DNA of 64,000 nt from Butyricicoccus sp. (GTDB lineage: Bacteria; Bacillota; Clostridia; Oscillospirales; Butyricicoccaceae): NCBI GenBank assembly GCA_017886875.1, contig JAGHIZ010000073.1:56314-120313 (forward strand). Direction: 5' to 3'. The notes below the pieces were generated by a model, which saw only the letters and a program-made list of their open reading frames with translations, had not been told where the DNA came from and ran no database searches. A program made the translations under genes and the position numbers. This document shows positions 56,655 to 64,000 of this stretch, one piece after another. Each line of letters begins with the position of its first letter. Position 1 is the stretch's first letter.

Positions 56655-57800
56655 ATGAAAAGAGCAAGAAAGATTTTATCATTTGTTATGTTAATAGTTT
56701 TATTTATATCTATACATGCAAATGCAAGTTCCATTGTACTTACAGCAGTCAATGACACTTTTTTGCCGCTTGAAAATAATACTATGCCTACTAAAAAAAG
56801 CGGTGAGTGGTATGTGCCATATGTTGTTTTTAATAATTTTGGTATAATATCTTATATGCAAGATAATGGCGATTCTTTAGTTATGCAAACTGAAAACCAA
56901 ACAATAACTTTTTCATTATCCCAAGGTTATACTTATGATAAAAATTTAAACACTTTATCTCAACCGGCTTATAATATAAATGATACAATATATTTGCCTG
57001 TAAAGCTTATGTGTGCACAATTTGGCTTGTCTTTTTCTGTTATAACTGGTGAAAGTCTTATTGTACGTATATGTGACCAAAACGCTAAACTAACAGATAG
57101 TGATTTTGTAGCTGATACAAACCAAAACACAGAGGAAATAGTAGATAATTATAAAAATGAGGGCAAAACAGAAATCCCTGTTGTTAAGCCTGAGCCTGAA
57201 CCAGAACCAGATAATAAACCTGAACCCGTTCCGCCTGAAAAACCTATTACTCCAGCAACAGTTAGACCAGAATTTGTTTATCTTTCTTTTATGGGGGAGA
57301 TAAATGAATTTTCTAATGATTTACTTGATACATTACAGCTTTATTCAACAAATGCTACATTTTTTATCCCTGTAAATTCTAAGCTAGATGATGATTTTAT
57401 CCGTAAAGCCATAGTTTTAGGTAATAATATAGGCTGGATTGTAAATGATGAACAGGATATAGTAAATAAACTAGAGGCTGCTAATCAACAACTATTTAGC
57501 AAAACTGGTACTATGAGCCGTCTTGTAATTTTAGCTGATGAAGATATTAAAAATATTGATGACATTAAAAATGCAGGTTATACAGTTTGGCAAAACTCAA
57601 TAATAGCCCAAGATGAAAAATATAATGCAAGCAAAACAAGTCAAAAGATTTTAAATATATTAGATAACACTACTAACCCTTGTGTTATATCTTTACATCA
57701 TCAAAAATCTACTAATGCAGCTCTTACACTTATTTTACGTGATTTTAAAGCTAATAATGTTAATTCATATAAAATAACTGCTGCAAATACACCTATATAA
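56655..57800 (+). CDS. exported protein: copper amine oxidase-like N-domain plus degenerate NodB-like domain
   Basis: 381 residues from ATG at 56655 (AAGGAG 7 bases upstream). A signal peptide (about 1-26) is followed by a copper-amine-oxidase-N-like repeat region (to about 140), an acidic linker, a Pro/Glu-rich spacer (EPEPEPDNKPEPVPPEKP), and a C-terminal part resembling polysaccharide deacetylase (FVYLSFMGEINEF ... NATFFIPV ... CVISLHH). The catalytic TFDDG is replaced by SFMGE and the His-x3-His motif is missing, so it is probably not a deacetylase. It may bind polysaccharide. It is followed after 20 bases by the PP2C gene. Confidence 0.72.
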   Translation: MKRARKILSFVMLIVLFISIHANASSIVLTAVNDTFLPLENNTMPTKKSGEWYVPYVVFNNFGIISYMQDNGDSLVMQTENQTITFSLSQGYTYDKNLNTLSQPAYNINDTIYLPVKLMCAQFGLSFSVITGESLIVRICDQNAKLTDSDFVADTNQNTEEIVDNYKNEGKTEIPVVKPEPEPEPDNKPEPVPPEKPITPATVRPEFVYLSFMGEINEFSNDLLDTLQLYSTNATFFIPVNSKLDDDFIRKAIVLGNNIGWIVNDEQDIVNKLEAANQQLFSKTGTMSRLVILADEDIKNIDDIKNAGYTVWQNSIIAQDEKYNASKTSQKILNILDNTTNPCVISLHHQKSTNAALTLILRDFKANNVNSYKITAANTPI

Positions 57801-57820
57801 TCTAGTAAAGGAGGCATATT

Positions 57821-59164
57821 ATGCATAAATATAGAGCTTTCTCCCAAATAGTTAGGGGATATAGACATGTTAAAAATGGCTTAGTTTGTCAAGATTATGC
57901 AATGGCAAGCGATGCTGCACCTAATTGTTCAGTAATTGTAGTTGCTGATGGTCATGGTGGAAATGATTATTTTAGAAGCGACAGAGGTGCTAAATTTATA
58001 ACTCAAGCTGCTGCGGCTGAACTTATGGATTTTGCTGCGGAAACAACTGCTTTACATCTGCGTGGAGCCTCAGAACGCAGAGAAATTATGCATAAACTAT
58101 TTGATAGAATTTTACAAAGATGGAAAGAACAAATAGAAGCTGATATATTTGATGACCCTTTTTCTGAAACTCAAATGGAAAGTGTATCACCAAAATTAAG
58201 AGAGCAGTATTTGGCGGGAAAATATACTGAAAATGCTTATGGTACAACTCTTATTGCTGCTATAATAACAGAGAAATATTGGTTGGTTATTCAGTTAGGT
58301 GATGGCAGATGTGTTTCTATAAGACCAGATGGCTCTTGTGAACAGCCTGTACGTGTTGATGAACGTTGTAAAGATAATTTAACCACTTCTGTATGTGATG
58401 AAGATGCTATAAAAGAATTTAGATATTCATTTAGTGAACAAATGCCTGCGGCTGTTTTCGCTTTTACAGATGGTGTTGAAGCCGCTTTCAATGATATGGA
58501 CGGAGCTTATGGTTTTTGTCAAGAATTAGCTTCAACTTATCTTGAAAAAGGTAAAAATGGACTTACCAAAACTATGGAGCAAATATTGCCAGCTTTAAGT
58601 AAAAAGGGCAATGGTGATGATGTTTCTATCGCAGGTCTAATGTGTACAGAAAAATTAGAACCTATTTCTGAAGTGCTAAAGCTTGAAGAAAAACTTCGTA
58701 GAAGTGTAATACAATGGGAAAATGCTGGTCATTATGTCCGTGACCATGAAAAAGAACAACATCAGCTTCAAATAAAATTAGATGAATGTCGCTCAAGAGT
58801 TTCTGTGCTTTCAAAACAAATAGAGCAGGATACAGAAGCGTTAGAGAAAATGCAAGACCAGATTAGATTATTAGAACATAATTGCAATGAGCATGAAATT
58901 AAGCTTTGTGATTTAAATGAAAAGCTAGAAGCTGAAAAAAAACTTGAACTTGATTTAGAAGCAAAATTAAAAAAGATGGGTGATGAACAAAGACGTTTAC
59001 AAACTCAACTTGATGAAGCTGCAAGCACAGTTGAAAATCTTATGGACGGAACGGAACAAGCTCGTAAAACCGCTGAGGAGAAAAAAAAGGCTCAAGGAGA
59101 ATCTTTATTTGATATTGATGATGAAGAAGATTTTACCGAACCTTGGGCTTTTGTAAACAGATAA
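57821..59164 (+). CDS. PP2C-family protein phosphatase with C-terminal coiled coil
   Basis: 447 residues. The PP2C domain covers about 1-275: GLVCQDYAMA, VADGHGGNDYF, GTTLIAAII, FTDGVEAAF, and GNGDDVSIAGLM; the metal-binding Asp residues are all present, so it should be active. Residues about 285-425 form a long, Lys/Glu/Leu-rich coiled coil, ending in an acidic tail (DIDDEEDFTEPW). The phosphatase is cytosolic, while the protein just upstream is exported. A matching Ser/Thr kinase is not in the window. The tail suggests oligomerisation or a binding partner, but this is inference. Confidence 0.85.
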   Translation: MHKYRAFSQIVRGYRHVKNGLVCQDYAMASDAAPNCSVIVVADGHGGNDYFRSDRGAKFITQAAAAELMDFAAETTALHLRGASERREIMHKLFDRILQRWKEQIEADIFDDPFSETQMESVSPKLREQYLAGKYTENAYGTTLIAAIITEKYWLVIQLGDGRCVSIRPDGSCEQPVRVDERCKDNLTTSVCDEDAIKEFRYSFSEQMPAAVFAFTDGVEAAFNDMDGAYGFCQELASTYLEKGKNGLTKTMEQILPALSKKGNGDDVSIAGLMCTEKLEPISEVLKLEEKLRRSVIQWENAGHYVRDHEKEQHQLQIKLDECRSRVSVLSKQIEQDTEALEKMQDQIRLLEHNCNEHEIKLCDLNEKLEAEKKLELDLEAKLKKMGDEQRRLQTQLDEAASTVENLMDGTEQARKTAEEKKKAQGESLFDIDDEEDFTEPWAFVNR

Positions 59165-59169
59165 AAAAT

Positions 59170-59205
59170 AAGCTCTCTGATTACAAATTCAGAGAGCTTT
59201 AAATT
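59170..59205 (+). terminator. terminator after the PP2C gene
   Basis: 11-bp stem AAGCTCTCTGA / TCAGAGAGCTT, eight-base loop, then T-rich sequence. Confidence 0.8.
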
Positions 59206-59214
59206 TTATTTATG

Positions 59215-59249
59215 AAAACAAAAAAATCTAGTTCACTATGAACTAGATT
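59215..59249 (-). terminator. terminator of the tRNA unit
   Basis: On the minus strand an 11-bp stem AATCTAGTTCA / TGAACTAGATT with a three-base loop, followed by a T run. Confidence 0.85.
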
Positions 59250-59254
59250 TTATA

Positions 59255-59339
59255 TGGTGGGAGGTGGTGGATTCGAACCACCGAAGTCGAAGACGACAGA
59301 TTTACAGTCTGTTCCCTTTGGCCACTCGGGAAACCTCCC
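59255..59339 (-). tRNA. tRNA-Tyr (GTA)
   Basis: 85 bases with encoded CCA. Acceptor stem GGGAGGT / ACCTCCC, anticodon loop CTGTAAA with GTA, a long variable arm as in bacterial tRNA-Tyr, and the T-loop GGTTCGAATCC. It is second in a two-tRNA unit on the minus strand. Confidence 0.95.
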
Positions 59340-59387
59340 ATATTATTTATTTCATTAAAAAATCTTTCCAGAGGAAAGATTTTAAAG

Positions 59388-59463
59388 TGGAGCTGGTGGA
59401 CGGACTCGAACCCCCGACCTGCTGATTACAAATCAGCTGCTCTACCAACTGAGCTACACCAGC
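59388..59463 (-). tRNA. tRNA-Thr (TGT)
   Basis: 76 bases with encoded CCA. Acceptor stem GCTGGTG / CACCAGC, D-arm TAGCTCAGTTGGTAGAGCA, anticodon loop TTTGTAA with TGT, T-arm GGGGGTTCGAGTCC. First gene of the unit. Confidence 0.96.
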
Positions 59464-59506
59464 TTGTTCATTTCGTTTGCCGCTGTATCTCTCAGCGACG
59501 ATGTTT

Positions 59507-59535
59507 ATTATATAGCATATAAAGCGATATGTCAA
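59507..59535 (-). promoter_or_regulatory. promoter of the tRNA-Thr/tRNA-Tyr unit
   Basis: On the minus strand a perfect TTGACA (59530-59535), 17-base spacer, perfect TATAAT (59507-59512). Confidence 0.9.
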
Positions 59536-59628
59536 CACTTTTTGTGAAAAAAATTAAGAAAAATTTGAAAAATATTAAAAGCTGTGTAAAACTGCTTGAA
59601 AACACTATTTTTCGCAACTTTTTATACA

Positions 59629-59664
59629 TTAAAAAACGGACTTTGGAATATTCCAAAGTCCGCT
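59629..59664 (-). terminator. terminator after fba
   Basis: A perfect 26-base palindrome (CGGACTTTGGAAT and its complement), followed on the minus strand by TTTTTT. Confidence 0.92.
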
Positions 59665-59712
59665 TCTAAAAGAAAAGTCAAGAATTTTTTAAAAAATATT
59701 TTTAAAAATTTC

Positions 59713-60645
59713 TTATGCCTTGCCGTTACAGCCAAGAACGTTAACTAGCTTATGAGTAACCATGTCCTTAACTGCCTGACGTGCTGGCTTTAGGTACTGA
59801 CGTGGGTCGAAGTCGCCTGGCTTTGTAGCGAAGTGCTCACGGATAGCTGCTGTGATTGCTAGACGAATGTCAGAGTCAATGTTAATCTTACATACAGCAC
59901 TCTTTGCAGCTTCACGCAGCATATCTTCTGGGATACCGATAGCATCTGGTAAGTTACCGCCAAACTCGTTTACCTTCTTTACAAACTCCTGTGGAACAGA
60001 AGATGCACCGTGAAGAACGATTGGGAAGTTAGGCAGACGACGGGATACGTCCTCCAGAATGTCGAAACGAAGCTGTGGCTTCTGACCTGGCTTGAACTTG
60101 TATGCACCGTGAGATGTACCGATAGCAATAGCTAGAGAGTCAACACCTGTGCGAGTTACAAAATCCTCAACCTGTGCTGGGTCGGTGTACTGGTGGTCTG
60201 CTGCTACAACGTCATCTTCCACACCAGCTAGCTGACCTAGCTCTGCTTCAACTACAACGCCATGTGCATGAGCATATTCAACAACCTGCTTTGCAACCTT
60301 TACATTATCTTCATAGTCCATATGAGAACCGTCGAACATTACAGATGTAAAGCCACCATCGATGCAAGACTTACAAATTTCAAAGTCTCCGCCGTGGTCA
60401 AGGTGAAGTGCGATTGGAATATCTGGGCATTCCTGAACTGCTGCTTCTACCATCTTTACAAGATAGGTGTGGTTTGCGTATGCACGTGCACCCTTGGATA
60501 CCTGAAGGATTACTGGAGCCTTTTGCTCTTGACAAGCCTCTGTGATACCCTGAACGATTTCCATGTTGTTTACATTGAAAGCACCAATAGCGTAGCCGCC
60601 TTCGTATGCTTTCTTAAACATTTCGGTAGTAGTTACTAATGGCAT
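59713..60645 (-). CDS. fba: class II fructose-bisphosphate aldolase
   Basis: 310 residues. It splits fructose 1,6-bisphosphate with a zinc ion. The metal-site motifs HLDHGGDFE, the SVMFDGSHMDYEDN stretch, the EAELGQLAGVEDD loop, IAIGTSHGAYKF and VLHGASSVP are all present. Codon use is strongly optimised. It is divergent from the PPi-phosphofructokinase gene across a 243-base gap. Together with the GatZ-like gene at the left edge, it is the only aldolase-type gene in the window. Confidence 0.97.
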   Translation of the reverse strand: MPLVTTTEMFKKAYEGGYAIGAFNVNNMEIVQGITEACQEQKAPVILQVSKGARAYANHTYLVKMVEAAVQECPDIPIALHLDHGGDFEICKSCIDGGFTSVMFDGSHMDYEDNVKVAKQVVEYAHAHGVVVEAELGQLAGVEDDVVAADHQYTDPAQVEDFVTRTGVDSLAIAIGTSHGAYKFKPGQKPQLRFDILEDVSRRLPNFPIVLHGASSVPQEFVKKVNEFGGNLPDAIGIPEDMLREAAKSAVCKINIDSDIRLAITAAIREHFATKPGDFDPRQYLKPARQAVKDMVTHKLVNVLGCNGKA

Positions 60646-60798
60646 TCTTAATAACTTCCTTTCGAATATAAAATTATTGACCTTGCTCCTGTTTAAAGCA
60701 ATTCTATCATTATATTACCAGTATAATCGCCTAAAATCAAGCATTTTCTTGTTCATTTTTTAACAAAGCGATTTTTTGCAGAAATTAGGTAAAAAAAA

Positions 60799-60827
60799 TT
60801 GATTTTTTACGCATTTCATGATATCAT
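60799..60827 (+). promoter_or_regulatory. putative promoter of pfp
   Basis: TTGATT at 60799-60804, 17-base spacer, TATCAT at 60822-60827; AGGAGG and the ATG follow after about 50 bases. Confidence 0.5.
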
Positions 60828-60888
60828 TTTAATGACTTGAAACGTCTTATATATCTAAGACTATAAGTTTATTAGGAGGTTTTTTAAA

Positions 60889-62130
60889 ATGAGCGAATTA
60901 AAAGGTGCTTGCGTCATCGGTCAGTCCGGTGGCCCAACTTCAGTAATCAACACTTCTGTTCTAGGTGCTATGGAGGCTGCTTTAGACTCCGATTCCATTA
61001 CCCGTGTATTTGGTATGGCTCATGGTATCCGTGGTCTACTTGATGATAATCTATATGATATTGATAAGGAAGACCGTGATGAGCTAGCTCTTCTGCGTTA
61101 TACTCCATCTTCTGCTCTTGGTTCTTGCCGTTATAAGCTGGCTGACCCAGATGTTGATGACACAGATTACAAGCGTATCCTTGAAATGTTTAAAAAATAT
61201 GATATCCGTTACTTCTTCTATAACGGTGGTAACGACTCCATGGATACTTGTAACAAGGTTTCTAAGTATATGATGAAGTCTGGTTATGAGTGCCGTGTAA
61301 TGGGTATTCCTAAGACTATTGATAACGACCTGTTTGGCACTGACCACTGCCCAGGCTTCGCTTCTGCTGCTAAGTACATCGCTACTTCTTGCATGGAAAT
61401 CTATCAGGACGCTCGTGTATACGACACTGGTATGATTTGTGTAGTTGAAATTATGGGTCGTCACGCTGGTTGGCTTACTGCTGCTGCTGGTCTTGCTACT
61501 GCTATGGGTGCTGGTCCAGACCTTATCTATCTACCAGAAACCGATTTTGATATGGATAAGTTTATCGCTGATGTTAAGAAGGTTTACGCTGAGAAGGGTA
61601 ACTGCTTAGTTGCTGTTTCTGAGGGTATTCACTATGCTGATGGTTCTTTCGTTTCTGAAGCTAAGACTTCTGCTACTGATGGTTTCGGTCATGCTCAGCT
61701 TGGCGGTCTGGCTGCTATGCTTGCTGAAAAGGTTAAGAGCGAAACTGGTGCTAAGGTTCGTGGTATTGAGCTGAGTCTACTTCAGCGTTGTGCTGCTCAC
61801 TGTGCTTCTAAGACTGATGTTGATGAGTCTTATATGGCTGGTAAGGCTGCTGTTGAAAACGCTGTTGCTGGTAAGACTGACTATATGCCAGGCTTCAAGT
61901 GCACTCGTGATGAAAACGGTTATAAGTGTGAAATCGAGCTTCTTCCACTTGCTACTGTTGCTAACACTGAAAAGAAAGTTCCTCGTGAATGGATTAATGA
62001 AGAGGGCAACGGTATCACTCAGGGCTTTGTAGATTATGCTATGCCTCTAATCGCTGGCGAGAACAATGGTCCTAAGGTAAATGGTCTGCCTAAGTTCGCT
62101 AACCTCAAGAAGATTAAGGCTGAAGTTTAA
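60889..62130 (+). CDS. pfp: pyrophosphate-dependent 6-phosphofructokinase
   Basis: 413 residues. The enzyme phosphorylates fructose 6-phosphate. Two positions that separate phosphate donors point to PPi: Asp116 in FFYNGGNDSMDT (Gly in ATP enzymes) and Lys142 in MGIPKTIDND (Gly in ATP enzymes). ICVVEIMGRHAGWLTAAAGLA and VAVSEGIHYADG are further family marks. The PPi type allows reversible flux. It has highly expressed-type codon use and a strong terminator. Confidence 0.93.
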   Translation: MSELKGACVIGQSGGPTSVINTSVLGAMEAALDSDSITRVFGMAHGIRGLLDDNLYDIDKEDRDELALLRYTPSSALGSCRYKLADPDVDDTDYKRILEMFKKYDIRYFFYNGGNDSMDTCNKVSKYMMKSGYECRVMGIPKTIDNDLFGTDHCPGFASAAKYIATSCMEIYQDARVYDTGMICVVEIMGRHAGWLTAAAGLATAMGAGPDLIYLPETDFDMDKFIADVKKVYAEKGNCLVAVSEGIHYADGSFVSEAKTSATDGFGHAQLGGLAAMLAEKVKSETGAKVRGIELSLLQRCAAHCASKTDVDESYMAGKAAVENAVAGKTDYMPGFKCTRDENGYKCEIELLPLATVANTEKKVPREWINEEGNGITQGFVDYAMPLIAGENNGPKVNGLPKFANLKKIKAEV

Positions 62131-62145
62131 TTTGGTCTATGATGA

Positions 62146-62175
62146 AAAGACAGTCATTAGTTGACTGTCTTTTTT
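62146..62175 (+). terminator. terminator after pfp
   Basis: 11-bp stem AAAGACAGTCA / TGACTGTCTTT with a five-base loop, followed by TTTT. Confidence 0.9.
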
Positions 62176-62253
62176 ATATGTTATAATGGGGTATTTTTGG
62201 CATATCAATAAAATAAGTGAAAATGTATCATTAAGTTAATGTAATTTCTGAAA

Positions 62254-62283
62254 TAAAAAAGGTCGCTAATTTAGCGACCTTTC
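62254..62283 (-). terminator. terminator after the 181-residue hypothetical gene
   Basis: On the minus strand AGGTCGCTAA / TTAGCGACCT followed by TTTTTATTT. It touches the stop codon of the gene. Confidence 0.88.
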
Positions 62284-62827
62284 AATTTGTTTCACCAGAT
62301 GATGTCGATACACTTATAGATGGAGATTGACAAGTTCCAGAACTTTCAGAAGAATTGTTTTCATTGCCTTTATTTGACAAAGCAATATCATCTTCATCAG
62401 GTGATAACTGTTTCCATTTCTTTGGATTATCATTAGGTTTTTTATTTATCATTGCCATTTGATATAATTGAGGGTCTTTTTTTAAAAGATATCGCAAGTC
62501 TTTTACAGGTACTTTGTCACCTTTTCTAATGCGTGCAGCTATCTTCATACAAATTCTGCGAATTTCTTCTGGTGAAGGTTCATCTTTTTTAGGGGTGGAA
62601 GTATTTTTTATTATTTCAGCTAATGCAGAGGTTTTATTGTTATTTTTTACAAACTCCTTTAAAAAAGTAGTATAGGACGTATTATCATCAATTACAGTTT
62701 TTTCTTGTTTTGATGATATTTCAACAGTATCACAATTATTTGATTGCGATTTTTCCAATTCTTTTGATTGTTTTTCGTTTTTGCTGATTGGGTATGGTGC
62801 AATACTAGGGTTGGATACTATTTTCAT
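62282..62827 (-). CDS. hypothetical protein, low complexity, DTVEIS motif
   Basis: 181 residues from the ATG at 62827; an in-frame TTG nine bases earlier overlaps the AAGGA ribosome site. The N-terminus is polar with CDTVEISSKQEK at about 33-44. A D-x-V-E-I-S element also occurs in FlgM-like and other small Clostridia proteins, but the rest does not match FlgM. The middle is helical (EEIRRICMKIAARIRKGD, VPVKDLRYLLKKDPQLYQMA) and the C-terminus is Ser/Asn-rich. It is cytosolic by composition. It follows a lipoprotein gene by a few bases. Function unknown. Confidence 0.65.
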   Translation of the reverse strand: MKIVSNPSIAPYPISKNEKQSKELEKSQSNNCDTVEISSKQEKTVIDDNTSYTTFLKEFVKNNNKTSALAEIIKNTSTPKKDEPSPEEIRRICMKIAARIRKGDKVPVKDLRYLLKKDPQLYQMAMINKKPNDNPKKWKQLSPDEDDIALSNKGNENNSSESSGTCQSPSISVSTSSGETN

Positions 62828-62841
62828 TTTAATCAATCCTT

Positions 62842-63492
62842 TTATATAATTTCCAGTGTAGCACAGATATGTTTTGCGACATCATCAGCTTTTGGTGTGC
62901 AACCATCATTAAAATCAGTTGCCCATATAACAATAGAATAATCAAGCCCCATTGGAAGATAGATAGTTTGTTTTGCAGATGTACCATCTTGGGCTTCTCT
63001 ATCAAAAGTTAAATAATAAACCCAAACGCCATTTATTTCTTCTGTAAAATATGCTCCATTTTGAGCTTCTTCTGGCAACTGACCAGATGAAAGTAAAAAT
63101 TCATGAAAATCTTCTTTTATTTCTTCATCAGAGTAATCTATATTTTTGCTATTTGATTGTAAACTTGAAATCTGTACATTTACGTTAGATGGCATTTCAG
63201 AAGTTATATCTGTTGGGGTAAAAAAGTCCAACTTTAATTCATCAACAGAGTTATCATCATTTTTAGACCAGTTCTTTGGTATTTCGTACTTTAAGTATTT
63301 TCCTTGATAGGCTTGTGTTTCCCAATCAGGTTTTAGATATGTTTCTTTTGTTAAATCGTTTTCTTCAGTGCCAGAAGAAATAGCTGAGTTTTTTGTGTCT
63401 TTTGCTGGGGAATTTGGGGTGTTAGAGCAACCAGTGCAAATTAAAGCAAAAGTTAAACTAATGGTTAATGCTAGAAATGGTTTTAATTTCAT
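62842..63492 (-). CDS. putative lipoprotein of unknown function
   Basis: 216 residues. A signal peptide of about 21 residues ends in LICTGC, a somewhat unusual lipobox (Cys at -3), and the mature start is Ser/Asn-rich. The rest (KYLKYEIPKNWSK, VWVYYLTFDREAQ, SIVIWATDFNDG) recalls the PsbP/DUF1795-type fold of small secreted proteins. AGGAGG lies 9 bases before the ATG. It heads a two-gene minus-strand unit next to the rRNA promoter region. Confidence 0.72.
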   Translation of the reverse strand: MKLKPFLALTISLTFALICTGCSNTPNSPAKDTKNSAISSGTEENDLTKETYLKPDWETQAYQGKYLKYEIPKNWSKNDDNSVDELKLDFFTPTDITSEMPSNVNVQISSLQSNSKNIDYSDEEIKEDFHEFLLSSGQLPEEAQNGAYFTEEINGVWVYYLTFDREAQDGTSAKQTIYLPMGLDYSIVIWATDFNDGCTPKADDVAKHICATLEII

Positions 63493-63565
63493 ATATTTGA
63501 ACCTCCTTTATCATCTGTAAATATCGTCATAAGATAATAATATATAATATTGATTAAAAAAGATG

Positions 63566-63594
63566 TTGACAAATGACATATAATGTCGTATACT
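63566..63594 (+). promoter_or_regulatory. rRNA promoter P1
   Basis: TTGACA (63566-63571), 17-base spacer, TATACT (63589-63594). A G lies exactly seven bases after the -10 box. Confidence 0.85.
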
Positions 63595-63657
63595 GATCAA
63601 GTTGTCTAATGAGGGCAGCAAGTCAAAAGAAAAAACTTGAAAAACTTCAAAAAAGTG

Positions 63658-63686
63658 TTGACAAGATAAACTGCTTTTGATATAAT
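63658..63686 (+). promoter_or_regulatory. rRNA promoter P2
   Basis: TTGACA (63658-63663), 17-base spacer, TATAAT (63681-63686), a perfect consensus preceded by an A-rich UP-like stretch. A G lies seven bases after the -10 box. Confidence 0.92.
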
Positions 63687-63761
63687 AACTAAGCTGTCTT
63701 TGAGAGATGGCGAGTTTACTAGAAAAGATTAGAAAAAAGTCAAAAACTTTGAAAAAAGTTC

Positions 63762-63790
63762 TTGACAAGCTAAAATAAGTATGGTAAACT
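63762..63790 (+). promoter_or_regulatory. rRNA promoter P3
   Basis: TTGACA (63762-63767), 17-base spacer, TAAACT (63785-63790), again after an A-rich stretch. A G lies seven bases after the -10 box. Confidence 0.85.
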
Positions 63791-64000
63791 AAACAAGCTC
63801 TTTAACGAGAGTAAAACGATTGAGAAACATCGTAAAATATTGTACTTTGCAAATTAAACAACGAAATGCTTACTTTAAATAGTATGTGACGAACCTGAAA
63901 ATTCGCTTGAGTTTTTATACTCTAGTAGAAGTGAAGCAGAAGTCGGAACTCTGCTTAAAGAAAAACCGACAAACGTCAGACTCTAAAGTCGATTTTAACA

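Larger units (their letters stand above)
63493..64000 (+). other. rRNA operon promoter and leader region (5' partial)
   Basis: 508 bases without a gene. It has three spaced sigma-A promoters, a boxA-like stretch TGTACTTTGCAAATTAAACA at 63841-63860, a hairpin ACGAT / ATCGT near 63816-63833, and a 7-bp hairpin AAGCAGA / TCTGCTT at 63934-63956. This is the usual layout before a 16S rRNA gene in Firmicutes. The 16S start itself is not reached. Confidence 0.8.

Noticed and set aside
59347..59538. A 63-codon minus-strand ORF across the tRNA region
   Set aside because: It overlaps tRNA-Thr and its promoter; the tRNA structure and consensus promoter explain the sequence.
1..64000. Phage, insertion sequence, CRISPR array or toxin-antitoxin pair
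   Set aside because: No transposase, integrase, cas gene, regular direct-repeat array or clear toxin motif is seen; the gene order is core-chromosomal throughout.

Overview
The window is AT-rich bacterial chromosome with dense, mostly co-directional operons. It looks like an anaerobic Clostridia member, probably of the Oscillospiraceae/Ruminococcaceae type, but I cannot name a genus. Supporting signs are a Gram-positive PolC, the uppS-cdsA-dxr-rseP-ispG-polC order, a short HisG that needs HisZ, pyruvate:ferredoxin oxidoreductase, a PPi-type phosphofructokinase, strong AGGAGG ribosome binding sites, consensus sigma-A promoters with 17-bp spacers, and CCA-encoding tRNAs. I see no phage, insertion sequence or CRISPR array.

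Layout. 1-3206: sugar-catabolic genes (GatZ-type aldolase subunit cut by the left edge, glycerol dehydrogenase) and an opposing AraC regulator. 3600-14189: pyrH-frr, then undecaprenyl-diphosphate, CDP-diacylglycerol and MEP isoprenoid genes, the site-2 protease and PolC. 14202-21026: a small conserved protein, then a histidine operon with a hisZ-hisG fusion and a 27-residue membrane ORF. hisC and the histidinol-phosphatase gene are absent. 21055-31585: methyltransferase, cysE, a PerR-like regulator with a Fur-type box, nifJ, comM, an SLH-anchored M15 peptidase, truA, and a YiiX-like hydrolase with a 51-residue partner. 31665-34980: coaX, a phosphodiesterase, three small proteins of unknown function, and rsmA.

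35112-40498 is the most coherent accessory system. It is a seven-gene selenium-dependent molybdenum hydroxylase maturation operon: selD, yedF, yqeB, a class V aminotransferase, a DUF3343 protein, an XdhC-like protein with reversed domain order, and mocA. No hydroxylase and no selABC lie in the window. 40586-45629 holds cysS, nth, glyA and pgi. 45714-48250 holds two CmpB-like membrane proteins (the second with an apparent frame disturbance), a divergent second CoaX and an ECF S-component, suggesting vitamin (perhaps pantothenate) uptake coupled to phosphorylation. 48324-55311 holds a self-processing P1 peptidase, a CapA-like enzyme, a diguanylate cyclase and a membrane hybrid histidine kinase. 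55358-59164 holds ilvE, a degenerate NodB-like exported protein and a PP2C phosphatase with a coiled-coil tail.

The right end has tRNA-Tyr and tRNA-Thr, divergent glycolytic genes fba and pfp, a lipoprotein pair, and a gene-free stretch with three tandem consensus promoters and a boxA-like leader. This is almost certainly the start of an rRNA operon whose 16S gene lies past position 64000.
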